DNA of 64,000 nucleotides, from positions 1 to 64,000 of the forward strand of contig BGZK01001608.1 of assembly GCA_005406025.1 (NCBI GenBank), in the 5' to 3' direction. The position numbers were made by a program, and so were the translations under genes. The stretch comes from Eumeta japonica. Its lineage: Eukaryota > Arthropoda > Insecta > Lepidoptera > Psychidae. The notes beneath the pieces are model-generated. The model saw only the letters and a list, made by a program, of their open reading frames with translations. It had not been told where the DNA came from and did no database searches. Position 1 is the first letter of the stretch, and each line of letters begins with the position of its first letter. Shown here one piece after another: positions 1 to 10,579 of the stretch.

Positions 1-773
1 AAAAAGTGGATCGTTCAAAATTGACAATAAAGGGATTACGCATAGTCACCGCGACCATTGAAGCAGCAGAAGACCTAAAGCGAAAACTGGCCAACAGAAT
101 AGGAGCCAGTAACGACCAGAGTGCGCACGATGGCTTCCTGTGATAGTGAACAGGTTCAAAGACACACACACAACCGTCTCTAATCGACGAGGCTATGATG
201 AACCACTTTGGCGCAATAATAACAGCCGCTCTGCTGGCCAAGGCCAAAGACTGCTGCTTATCGGCGACATAAATCAAATCCCTCACATGGACGAACAATG
301 TCTTTTCCGATGAGCTATGAAGCCAAATGCTGTTAGCAAAAGTCTCCCGGAACTGCTACGATCTTACAGAAACCATGGATGTGGCATATACCCTCAACGA
401 AATTTATGAGCATATGTCACAGGAAGGGACCGATCGTGACGTTGGATGGTTACGACAGAAACAAACTCTCCATCACTACTACCTCAAACGCTACCTGGCC
501 CACACAGAAGCTGGCAAAACAGGCTAAAGCCATGGGATGCGGACAAGGTAAAGAATCGAGAGTGTTAACTATCCATGAAGCGCAGGGTCTAGCCTCAAAA
601 ATGTGGTAATAGTAAGAACAGCGTCGAAGAAAGCAGAAATTTACAACAGCATTCAACACGCGGTCGTAGCAATCACGCGTCACACAGAAAATTGTATTTA
701 CCTTACGGTAAATTGCAGTGACGCGATAGGAGACTCATACAAAGGGCTAACAATGCTACATCGGAACGAATAA
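1..773 (+). pseudogene. Superfamily 1 helicase C-terminal part, LINE copy A
   Basis: Translated in pieces, this segment shows the helicase motifs downstream of the Walker A loop: DEAM (motif II) near 185-197, GDINQI (motif III) near 265-285, TIHEAQG (motif V) near 567-590 and VAITRH (motif VI) near 666-685. The Walker A loop itself falls just left of the window. The last codons match those of copy C and end at the same stop, TAA 771-773. The reading frame shifts several times, at places that differ from those in copy C. As it stands the copy is not a continuous coding sequence. Confidence 0.85.
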
Positions 774-1273
774 TAGGTACAACGCCAAGATGGCAATAGA
801 TCCCGGGACATAAACTCGGTCAGAGAAATAACCAAATACCGAAGAAAGCCGGAACAGTACTGACCGGGTAAATAAACACCGGATCAAAGCAAAGAAAGGC
901 GTTAATTTAGAAACGAAGCGGACAAAAATGGCGTTCCACACAATGACATCCCAATGCGGGTGTCAGAGCGGACGGTGCCCGCTCCCTCTAAAATGGTTGA
1001 GCTGGACAATGGCTGACCGTCCTGTCGTACTCGTGAACGAGTGCCGTGCAACAGGACCAGGACCGCCATCACGAAAGGAAACAGTGTTAGAACGATAAAC
1101 AATTAAAATTTAATAAAGTGAAAGACTAATTAATTAACTGTGAGAGTGACAGAAAAGTGGCTGCAAAACAGTACAGCAAGTAAACTAACACAAAAGTGAC
1201 AAATGAACAATGCCAGTAACAAAGGTGCGGAACATAAGAGTGCAGAATGTAATGTAAAATGTAAAAAAAAAAA
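1..1273 (+). mobile_element. 3' end of telomeric helicase-bearing LINE (copy A)
   Basis: This stretch closely matches positions 15650-16960 of copy C, with scattered 1-2 base indels and a few substitutions. It contains the end of the ORF2 helicase domain, a 3' untranslated region of about 490 bases and a short poly(A) run, followed at once by CCTAA repeats. The 5' part lies outside the window, so it cannot be said whether this copy is full length. The identity to copy C is seen directly; membership of the same family follows from it. Confidence 0.92.
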
Positions 1274-1345
1274 CCTAACCTAACCTAACCTAACCTAACC
1301 TAACCTAACCTAACCTAACCTAACCTAACCTAACCTAACCTAACC
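1274..1345 (+). repeat. Telomeric repeat, about 14 units of CCTAA
   Basis: An uninterrupted array of the insect telomere repeat (TTAGG on the other strand). It separates the poly(A) of copy A from the 5' end of copy B, so both LINEs sit inside telomere sequence. Confidence 0.97.
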
Positions 1346-1683
1346 AATTGTAATTTATTTTAACTTGCTAACTAATTATTAATAATTATAATTAATTAGG
1401 ATCTTATTATTGTATTGTCTTAATTAAATTATCCTGTAAATAGCACAATAGATAATAATCTAAATTATCAAACTGCTTTGTCTTACCTCATAACCACTGA
1501 CTGATTAACCAATTAACTAATATTCCAGCTGTTACATTATATTGTACTGCCTGTTAATACCGACACTTAATTACATCCAATTACATTTCATCTCAGATCT
1601 TAGACTGCTAATCCCTTGTACGTGTGACTCGTTCGCACATACATAGATCATAATAAAATAGTAAGACAACAAAAATAGCAAAC
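1346..1683 (+). other. 5' UTR of LINE copy B
   Basis: An AT-rich leader between the CCTAA array and the first ORF1 codon. No promoter motif could be identified. An internal promoter is expected for a LINE of this type. Confidence 0.6.
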
Positions 1684-3246
1684 ATGAGCAGGAGAGTCAC
1701 GGAGACCATGCCGCGCCGGGACGAGGTGCCCCCCTTCAAAAGGGGCGCAGAGGCGGGTGGCAGGTCGGAAACTGGCGTCCTGGCAAAGGCAAGGCAGGGA
1801 GCGGCGAAAAAGCTCGCCAAACCAGCAACCCTGACCTTTCCCTTGGAAGCTGGAGAGGGCAGCATCGAGATGCCGAGGCAGACAGAGACACCGGAAGGTG
1901 CCTCCGTCGCGCCTGTAGGGGGTTTTGCGAAGCGGGTCAGTCCCTGCCAACCATCCCCCTCCGCCTTCACCAGCACTCGGCCGCCAATACAGTCGCCGGC
2001 CTCAAGGTCGCAAGAGGGCTCCGCGAAAACCGGGGAGCCCACCGCCGCCAACCGGGCGGCGGTAAAAATAACAGCCCTCACTAGGGAGGCGAGGGACGAG
2101 CTAGAAGCGTTGCGCAATATAAGCAGGGAGGTGAAAACCTCCGTCTGCGAAAAATTGCAGCGCATCGCTGCGCTCGCCCTTAGCCTCGAAGAGTCTCGCT
2201 CCCACCACATTCTGGAGGTGGAACGGGAGAAGACCAAGAGGGCTCGCGACCTTGAGAGGCTGAGAAACGACTGCAAAGACGACGGAGCACCACCTCGACA
2301 GATGTCTGAGGGTGGAAACCGCCGTCAACATGGCGGCCGAGATCAAGAGGACGCAGGACGCCATAGACAGGATGGACATCCCAACAAGTTGGAGGGCTCC
2401 GCAAGACACTGGAGATCAAGCCGACGACCTATGCGGCGGCTGCGGCAAAGCCGAAACTGCAAGCGGCCGCGAAGCCGCAAGTTCCTGGCCCAAAGATCGC
2501 CGCTGCCCACACCCTTATCGTCTCGTCCCGATGCGCCAACCACACCAGCGACCAGGTGGTCAAAGCCATCAGGGAGGTGGTTGATGCAAGGGAAATGGGG
2601 TGGGGTGGATAGAGTGAGGAAGCCAGGAACCAGAAGGTCGTCCTCACATGCGTGTCCGATGACGCTATCAAGCGCATCGAGACGCGCATTAAAACAAATC
2701 TAAAGATCTCCAAGTGTCCAAACCGGAGCCATCGCTACCACTTATCATTATACGGGATGTCCTGAAGGTCAATTCCGACGCACAGATCGTTGAATCGCTG
2801 AAGAGGCAAAATGGGCACACCACCGAAGGTCTCGATTGGGGAAAGGTCGAGGCGCGAGTCCGCTACCGCAGACGTGCGCGAAACCCCTCGAGTGCCATCC
2901 GGTCCTCGAGGTGTCGCCCGCGCTATATACGCGTCTCATAAAACCGGCTACGTATGTGGGGTTGCAGCGGCGACCGGTTTGGGACCAGTCGCCTCTAGTG
3001 CAGTGCTCGCGCTGTCTTGGTTTCGGCCATAGTAAGAAATGGTGCCGAGAACAAAATGACAAGTGCGCGCACTGTGGAGGCGATCATACAGGTCCCACGT
3101 GTCCAGACCGCAAAGCTGCTCAACCCCAAAGTGCATAAACTGCACGAGAGCCGGCTGCGAGGACGTCGCCCATTCGGCATTAGCCAGAATGCGGCGTCCG
3201 CGCCAAATGGGACGCTATAGCGCGGACAAAGGTCGCGTACTGTTAG
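1684..3246 (+). pseudogene. ORF1 (Gag-like RNA-binding protein) of LINE copy B
   Basis: ORF1 proteins of R1-clade LINEs bind the element RNA and direct it to the nucleus and target. The start is ATG 1684 after the AT-rich leader. The N-terminal half is basic and proline-rich; a charged segment around 2070-2290 looks able to form a coiled coil. Near the C-terminus lie zinc knuckles (CSRCLGFGHSKKWC from about 3007, CAHCGGDHTGPTC from about 3067, then CINC near 3137). The last codons, KVAYC then TAG 3244-3246, match the RIAYC ending of ORF1 in copy C, which fixes the end. The frame changes near 2290, 2600-2830 and 3120, so this copy does not encode one continuous protein. Confidence 0.85.
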
Positions 3247-3281
3247 CGGCGGGCGCCTCGGCTGCCCAAAACCGTACTCAC

Positions 3282-6200
3282 ATGGCTGACGGCTTGTCGG
3301 TGGGAAGTGAGGCTGACCACGCATCTCTGCGGTTCATTCAATCCAACCTGCAGCGGAGCAAGCTCGCTACGGCGGAGCTGCTGGTTGGAGCGAGCAGGCG
3401 CAAGATTGCAGTGGCACTAGTCCAGGAGCCCTACGTGGGCAATACTGGCGAGCTCAAGCGGTACTCCGGCTGTAGGGTCATCCAACGGGTGGCCCCGCGT
3501 GCCGGACCCGTAAAAGCCGCCATCCTAATCCTGGACAGTGACGTGGACGTCGAGGAAGATCAAACACTCATCGACGAAAACGTCACTGCTGCTGTAGTCA
3601 CGGCCGGGAACTGCAGAATTGGCGTCGTGTCGGTCTACTTCGAGTGCGACAAGCCGATCGGCCCATACCTCGACCGCGTGAAGTGGGTCTGCTCGAAGCT
3701 CGGGACGAACAAAATCATCCTGGGGGGCGACGTCAACGCATGGAGCGTGTGGTGGGGCAGTGAGCGCGACGACGCGAGAACAGAACTCTGCGACTTCCTC
3801 GACGTGGAGGGTTACATGTACTCAACGAAGGGAATATCCCACGTTCGAAGTATACAGGGGACCGTCTCTTGCGAAGTACGGTGGACGTGACGGCGTGCAG
3901 CTCCGCTCTACTGGATAGAGCGGAGGAATGGCAAGTGGTCCGAGGTAACATCCTCGGACCATAACGCAGTCACGTTCAACGTACGCACCGGGGGCGGTCC
4001 GGACCTGAACCCTTCCGGGGCACACGAATCTACAACACAGCGAAGGCTCGGTGGTCGGAGTTCCTAACAGCGTTTGATAACGCGAAGGAAGAAGGGCTCT
4101 GACTGCCGGGACGGTGGAGGTTGTAGACTCGTGTGACCGACTCGACGAGGTCGTGGATCTGTACACCGAATGCGTCAAGCACGCGTGCGACACTGCCATA
4201 CCGCGAAAGCGCTCGATGCGAAGACCGAAGCTCCCTTGGTGGAGTCCCGAACTAGAGGGGCTGAAAAGGGATGCGAACACCAAAAGCGTCGCATCCGAAA
4301 CGCAGCCTAGCAGACGCCGGTATGTGGTCGAGGAATATGTGAGAGCCAAGGAGGTTTATGAACGGGCAGCAGCGGATGCCCAGACGACGAGCTGGAAACG
4401 GTTTTGCACCGCCCAGGACAGGAGAGCGTATGGGATGGTATCTACAGGGTCATCAGGAACACTGGGAGAAACCGGGAGGATGTTTTACTTATCAACGACT
4501 CGGGGCAGACGTGCAGCCCGAACGAGTCTGCCGTCCTCCTGGCGAATACCTTTTTTCCTGATGACCGTGTCGACACGGATGGTCCGTACCACACGGAACT
4601 AAGAAGACGAACCGACGGAAGTATCCGCCCGCCGGAGGCTTCGGATATCTTGTCCGAGATGGACCCGCCTTTCACTGGGGCTGAAGTGAAAATGGCTCTT
4701 AAGGCATTCAATCCCAAAAAAGCCCCTGGGATTGACGGGTTCACTTCGGATATATGCCAGACTGCCATCTTGCGGGACCTGGGATTGTTCCTAGCCATGG
4801 CGAACAAATGTTTGCAGCTGGGATACTTTCCCCGGGCCTGGAAGGTAGCGACCATTAAGGTGATACCGAAGCCAGGTAAGGACGACTACTCCCGTCCAAA
4901 GTCTTACCGTCCCATAGGCCTTCTCCCCGTAATGGGAAAAACCGTGGAAAGGATGCTCGTCTGGCGCATCCAATGGCATATAATGCCGAAGCTGCAGACG
5001 CGGCAGTATGGTTTCATGCCACAGCGCGGGACGGAGGACTCCTTGTACGATCTGATGACACATCCATAATGAGTTAAATCTCAAAAGAATTATTGTGATG
5101 GTGTCATTGGACATCGAGGGGCCTTCGACAACGCGTGGTGGCCGGCTTTACGAAACCAACTGCTCGTCCACAAATGCCCAGTAAACCTCTACGGCATGGT
5201 AATGGGTTACCTGAGAGACCGGGAGGTGGTGGTCCGATACGCCGGAGGTCCAGGAGGATGACTTCGAAGGGTTGTATACAGGGCTCGATAGCCGGTCCAA
5301 CCTTTGGAATCTCGTCCTTGACTCCCTACTCCGCGAACTCGGGGACCTCGGTGTATACGTTCAGGCGTTCGCGGACGACGTGGTCCTGATGTTTTCCGGA
5401 CAGTCAGCCTCAGCACTGGAGGCGGAGACCAACAGGGCACTAGCCCATGTGAGGGACTGGGGCGATCGAAACAAGTTGAGGTTTGCACCATCGAAAACCA
5501 ACGCGATGGTGCTCACCAGAAAACTGAAGTTCGATGTCCCGGTCATTCGCATGGGCAACACAAAATTGCCCTTGTTGACGAGATCCGCCTCCTAGGTCTT
5601 ACAATAGACAAGGGTTGACTTTCATACCACGTAGCCAAGGCGTGCAAAGGGCTGCCAGCATTTATAAAGGCATAGCCAGGGCGGCCAAGGCTACCTGGGG
5701 GTTGAGTCCGGAGATAGTCAGGACGATATACGTCGCCGCGATAGAGCCGATAGTCACGTACGCTTCGTGCGCCTGGGCCCCGGCAACTAAAAAGCTCGGC
5801 GTGCGGAAAATGCTGGACGCGCTACAGCGCAGTGTAGCATTGAAAGCATGCCGGTCTCCCTCCATTCCGCGCTGATCCTCGCGAGGTTGCTCCCCCTAGA
5901 CATACGGGTGAGGGAAGCAGCCAGACTCTATGAGGTGAAGCGCGGAAGTGAATCGGGGGACGTCTGTGCCGACCGGGAGCTCGAGAGGCCCGTGGACTTC
6001 CGCGAAATGCCGCATCCCGCGCACACTCCCGAACTCGGGTTCGAGAGCGTTGAAGACCTGGATCCATCAACAGTCGACCGTCTCGCCATTGTCGGGCCGC
6101 ACATATATACCGACGGCAGTAAGACCGAAGGTAAAGTAGGTGCGGCCCTGACAGAGTGGCGGGACGAAATGGAATCCAGGAACTCCACGTTCCGGCTCGA

Positions 6201-6979
6201 ATCCTTCTGCACGGTATTCCAGGCAGAGATGTTCGCGCTGCACAGGGCGATAAAGAGGGTCAAGGAAGGCAAGGATCGGCTGGTCAACATCTTCAGCGAC
6301 TCAAAGTCGTCGCTGCAGATGTTGACCGCCCCCAAAACCTACAACCCTCTGGCCCATGCAGCGCGCCAAGACATCAGGGATATCGTTGCGGAAGGCAGGG
6401 AAGTGCGCCTATTCTGGGTGCGGGCACACGCGGGAACCACGGGCAACGAGCGTGCTGATGAGCTCGCCAGGAACGCCGCCCTGAAAAAGAAAACGGCAGC
6501 GGATTACGATCGCTATCCGCTGTCGTACGCCAAAAAGGTGATCAGGGCGGCGAGCCTGGACGAGTGGCAACAGCGTTACACCGAGGGAGGCACTGGTGAA
6601 ATAACCAAGTGCTTCTTTCCCCGAGTGGAAGGGGCGTATAGGGTCCTCTCGCGATTCACGATCACGCCCCCGATAGCGCAAACCCTAACGGGACACGGCG
6701 GATTCGCTCAGTACCTGAACAGGTTTAAGCTGAAGGATTCGCCGTACTGCGCGTGCGCCCGATAAGGTCCAAGATGTACTGCACGTTCTCGAAGAATGCC
6801 CAATCTTCGGGAGAGAGCGTGCAGAGACCGAGGCGGGCACCGGCGTCGTAGTCGCGAGGCATGGTTTTCCGGCTCTCCTTGACGACGAAACAAATAGAAA
6901 AACATTTTTGGAATTTTGCGAGCGGGTCACGCGAAGGTGCAATAAAATGAACGGCTCTAATATGGCATACAATGAATAA
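3282..6979 (+). pseudogene. ORF2 polyprotein of LINE copy B: endonuclease, RT, RNase H, CCHC
   Basis: The enzyme that nicks the target and copies the element RNA at the cut. Starting at ATG 3282, an APE-type endonuclease shows IQSNLQRSK, VQEPYVG and GGDVNAWSVWWG (about 3335-3760). The reverse transcriptase follows, with KKAPGIDGF near 4715 and the catalytic FADD at 5368-5379. RNase H has YTDGSK at 6106, FQAEMFAL near 6220, FSDSKSSL near 6292 and HAGTTGNERADELA near 6427, covering all the usual acidic residues. A C-x-C...H...C finger (CAC, then HVLEEC) spans the frameshift near 6760. ORF2 ends at TAA 6977-6979. Frameshifts near 3890, 4400, 5070-5270, 5590 and 6760 break it. No helicase follows. 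Confidence 0.92.
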
Positions 6980-7320
6980 AATAAACCCAAATGGTGACTT
7001 TAACACGATAAATCGTGACATAAATAAACAGCCAATGGTTGGCGGGAAGACAAAGACAAATAGTGCTAAATGTAATGTAAATATAAAATAAAATGTATAG
7101 AGATAAATATGTGTATTATAAAAAAAATATATATATATATATAAAAATTAAATAAATAAATAAAATTATTAAGATAAGTTATTAGCACCTTTATGCACAT
7201 TCCAGCCAACCAAAAAGGCTGAATGAAAGTGGATGTAAGAAACTGATAAAAAGCATACAAGGGCTGTCGCCAACATGCGACAGGGGCAAAAGGATCAAAA
7301 CAAAAAAAAAAAAAAAAAAA
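6980..7320 (+). other. 3' UTR and poly(A) of LINE copy B
   Basis: AT-rich 3' region with a run of alternating AT near 7120-7143 and a small hairpin at about 7264-7281 (arms TGTCGC and GCGACA). It ends in poly(A) abutting CCTAA. The hairpin could help the RT recognise its template, but this is speculation. Confidence 0.7.
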
Positions 7321-7337
7321 CCTAACCTAACCTAACC
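7321..7337 (+). repeat. Telomeric repeat, about 3.4 units of CCTAA
   Basis: A short CCTAA run between the poly(A) of copy B and the 5' end of copy C. It shows that the two elements were inserted one beside the other in a single telomere array. Confidence 0.95.
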
Positions 7338-8553
7338 AGTTACCTCTCAGGAACCAAGCAACACGCGTTCGTATCGCTCTCCGCGATTAAATTATGTAAA
7401 TTACAATTTCCCGCGAAAATAAACTGTCCGACAACAGTGTATAAGTGTGCAAGTGTCTTAGTGATCGAATATCGGTGTCAACTGGTGAGAACCTGACGCT
7501 ATCCTGGAAATTAAAAATAAAGTTTTCGAAAGTGCCTAAAGATGAAAAGCCGTTCCGGATATCGGTAAAGTGTCGTGCTTAGTACACAATAAAGTGCACA
7601 CCACAGGCCGCCACATATCCAACAGGAACAACATAGCAGGAAGAACTCAGGAAACTAAATATTTCCCCGAAAGAAAAATAAAAATTTCTCATCTCTAAAG
7701 AAGACCCCTATTCTTAACTTAAGTGACATATATCACACGGTGACCTAGTAGACATTTGTCACCAAAGATTGGCTGAGTCAGAAGTTAAATGTAAACAGGG
7801 CTTCATTTGAAAATAGAAACCGATATACATATCACCAAAACGCGCGAAAACGAAAAACCGAGACATAAAATATAAAACACGCTGAAAATAGGTGCGACCT
7901 GAAAAATTTCCTCGCAGATCATAAAGTGCACAAATACGATAAGTGGACTGAACGGATTATATTCCAAAATAGTGCTCTTTGTCAAAAGAAGTTTTTTCGA
8001 AAACACCTAAAGTCCTACAAATCAGAATAGGGTCCTAAAAGGTGAAAAATAATTTCCCGCTGACAAAGCACCACATATCGCGGCCACGACCGAGCCAGTA
8101 CACGTGCACTGAAAGTTGCAAATCTGCGTCATTGGGGACGGCGACCGCATTCCTTCATAAGGCGACCTCTCGGAATTCGGTCAGAACGTGCGTCATTAGG
8201 CACGTGTACACGAGTTTACAAAGTCTAACAAAATCGGACTAACAATATAACAACCATTGCCCAAAAAATTTGGATTAACACTTACACATACAAAATAATA
8301 ACAGAACAAAATAAAATTCTAAACAACTCCTTAAGTCTCATCAAAGCCAGTAAAAGGAAAAAGAGACAAATAGTTGAGTGCAGAGGATTTTAAAAATTGT
8401 TCAAAAACCAATTTAACTAAACAAAAACAGCTATAATAGATACGAAACGTAACAGTTGCAACTAACAAATCTGCTTGCTGTGCAGTAAAGGTAACCACCG
8501 CTACACACTCTAAAATTATTAAAAATACTTAAATAAAAAAAATAAAATAAAAA
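7338..8553 (+). other. 5' UTR of LINE copy C
   Basis: A 1.2-kb A-rich leader without a recognisable protein. It begins directly after CCTAACC. It shares no obvious similarity with the short leader of copy B. Confidence 0.65.
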
Positions 8554-10569
8554 ATGTCGACAAACAGTCAAAGCCGCACCGAAGAAGTTGCAGCATCTCA
8601 CATCAAGAAGGCACAAAACCCCGGCTGAGAACTTTACAGTCGAGGATGGTGAAACGCCCATTGAGTGCAAACCGACTTGAGTGAAGCGGGAAGCGTAAAA
8701 GCGATCCCAACCCGCAAAACAGTACGCAGGTCGAACTCAGACGGTGCGCAACACAAAAGTCAAAGAATGGGAGCAAGCAAGCTGCCCCTCGTCACCACAA
8801 GAAATAGAAGAAGGTTCGATTCCCTCCCCACCATCTCAGCCCTCTCTGAAAGTAAAATAGAAGAGTTGAGCATGTTACCGAGAACGAAAAGGGAAGGGGG
8901 CGGAGATGGACCTGGCGACTAGGGAAGCAAACGAACTGCTTCTGAAAGGCAAAGAGGCCCTGGAGAGTGCAGGCAACATGAAGCGAGAATGCAAAAGCAT
9001 CGCAGCGGGTGCCTGCAATCACTCTACGAGATCGTACTCGCTCTTTCGGACTCCCGTTCTAGACATAAATACAATCTAGAGGCCGAACGCACCAAACACG
9101 CACAAGAACTGGTGCGAATAGAAAGGCCCACAACAAAGATTTGACGAATGTCGTTAAAACGCTGACAGAAGAACTCAGCCAGGCGCGAAGACGTCCGAAA
9201 AGTCTGGACGAAACAAAATCAATAAGGGACTGGCTGGGTTATGAAACTGAGGAAAACAAGGAGACAAACAAAGACGTAAAGAAGCGACTACTAGATATAG
9301 AAACCTCTCTAAGAGAAATAAAGATGGAGAAATCCAAAACAAAAGTCGAAAGCGTTGCACCGTCCACTAAGAAAATGGAAACGGACATAAAGACGCTTTC
9401 GGCACAATTGGATGAACTCAGAAACAAATGGGGGGCTCTAAAGAACGAAACTAGCAAAACGCTTGAAACGTCCAACAAAACTCTCCACGAAATAAAAACC
9501 TCCAAAACAACTGTCCGCTAACGAAAAGGTAGAAGAACAACTAAAAGCCGTTCAATCGGCAGTCGAAAATGTCAGCGAACGTCTTAACAGTGCCAGGGAT
9601 CCAGTCGTGCAAATCGATCTGCATGAGCAATTGCAGCCGCTGCAAGAAAAATGGAGGCAATGTCATCAGCAATGAAGACAATGAGGGATAAAGAGCCCAG
9701 ACACCGCCAACGCCGGGAAGGAATCTCGAAAGAGAACTGGCGGAAGCTCATAAAAGCTCACAAATCCCAAACCCTCATACGCAGAAGCGGCTGCGAAATC
9801 ACCAACCCACAACCGAATCACACGTTGATAGTCTCCTCAAAGGACAAAACCCATACGGGAGAACACGTCCTTCAAATAATTAGAGGGCTATCGACACAAA
9901 GAAATCAGGTGCGAAAGTGGAAAGGGTCCGAAAAGCCAGGAACCAAAGGTGATACTGAAATGCAGCACGAAAGAGGACATGGAGGCCATCCAGAACAAAA
10001 TGAGGTCCCGTAAAGAAATAAAAGTGGAAGCGGCCAAAGCGGCGAACCCCCTGCTCATCATGAAAGGGGTAATGGCCTACCACAAGGACGCGGACATTAT
10101 TGAAAACGTTCTGGCTCAAAACAAGCACTTGGTTAAAGACATAAACTTGAAAGAAGTGACGATACGGGTCAGATATAGGAAGAGGGCACGCAACCAACTA
10201 CAGTGCCACCCAGTACTAGAACTAAGCCCAAGTGTCCACAAAAGATTCCTAGAAGCAGGAAAATTGTATATCGACCTCCAAAAAGTCGCAGTATACGATC
10301 AATCCCCTCTGGTCCAGTGTGCTAAATGCCTAGGTTTTGGGCACACGAAAGCTGTTTGCGGGGAAAAAACTGCGACATGTAGTTATTGCGCGGACAAAAC
10401 TCATGAATGGGAAAAATGCCCGCGTAGAAAACAAAACGAGGAACCGAAATGCAAGAACTGCTGGGAGAACGGGATCAAAACTGAGGCCAACCACGAGGCC
10501 TTTAGCAACAAATGCAAGGTGAGGCAGAAATGGGATGAAATAGCCCGATCGCGCATTGCCTATTGCTAA
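8554..10569 (+). pseudogene. ORF1 (Gag-like) of LINE copy C
   Basis: The start is ATG 8554, preceded by AAAA. A long charged region rich in K, E, T and S (about 9060-9700) is likely to form a coiled coil. The C-terminal part (about 9950-10569) is in one frame and contains three zinc knuckles: CAKCLGFGHTKAVC, CSYCADKTHEWEKC and a third starting CKNC. It ends RIAYC, TAA 10567-10569, as in copy B. Frameshifts near 8625, 8920, 9130, 9520 and 9650-9950 interrupt the N-terminal two thirds. The stop lies 10 bases before the first ORF2 ATG, a spacing compatible with stop-and-reinitiate translation. Confidence 0.85.
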
Positions 10570-10579
10570 GGGCAACGAC

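Larger units (their letters stand above)
1346..7320 (+). mobile_element. Full-length telomeric R1-clade LINE without helicase (copy B)
   Basis: A 5.98-kb non-LTR retrotransposon bounded on both sides by CCTAA repeats and ending in a poly(A) run of about 20 bases. Order of parts: 5' UTR, ORF1 (Gag-like), ORF2 (endonuclease, reverse transcriptase, RNase H, CCHC), 3' UTR. The layout and telomere target match the R1-clade TRAS/SART groups. The coding part is GC-rich, while copy C is A-rich with different codon use, so B and C are separate subfamilies. Their endonuclease regions are clearly homologous by eye. Confidence 0.93.
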
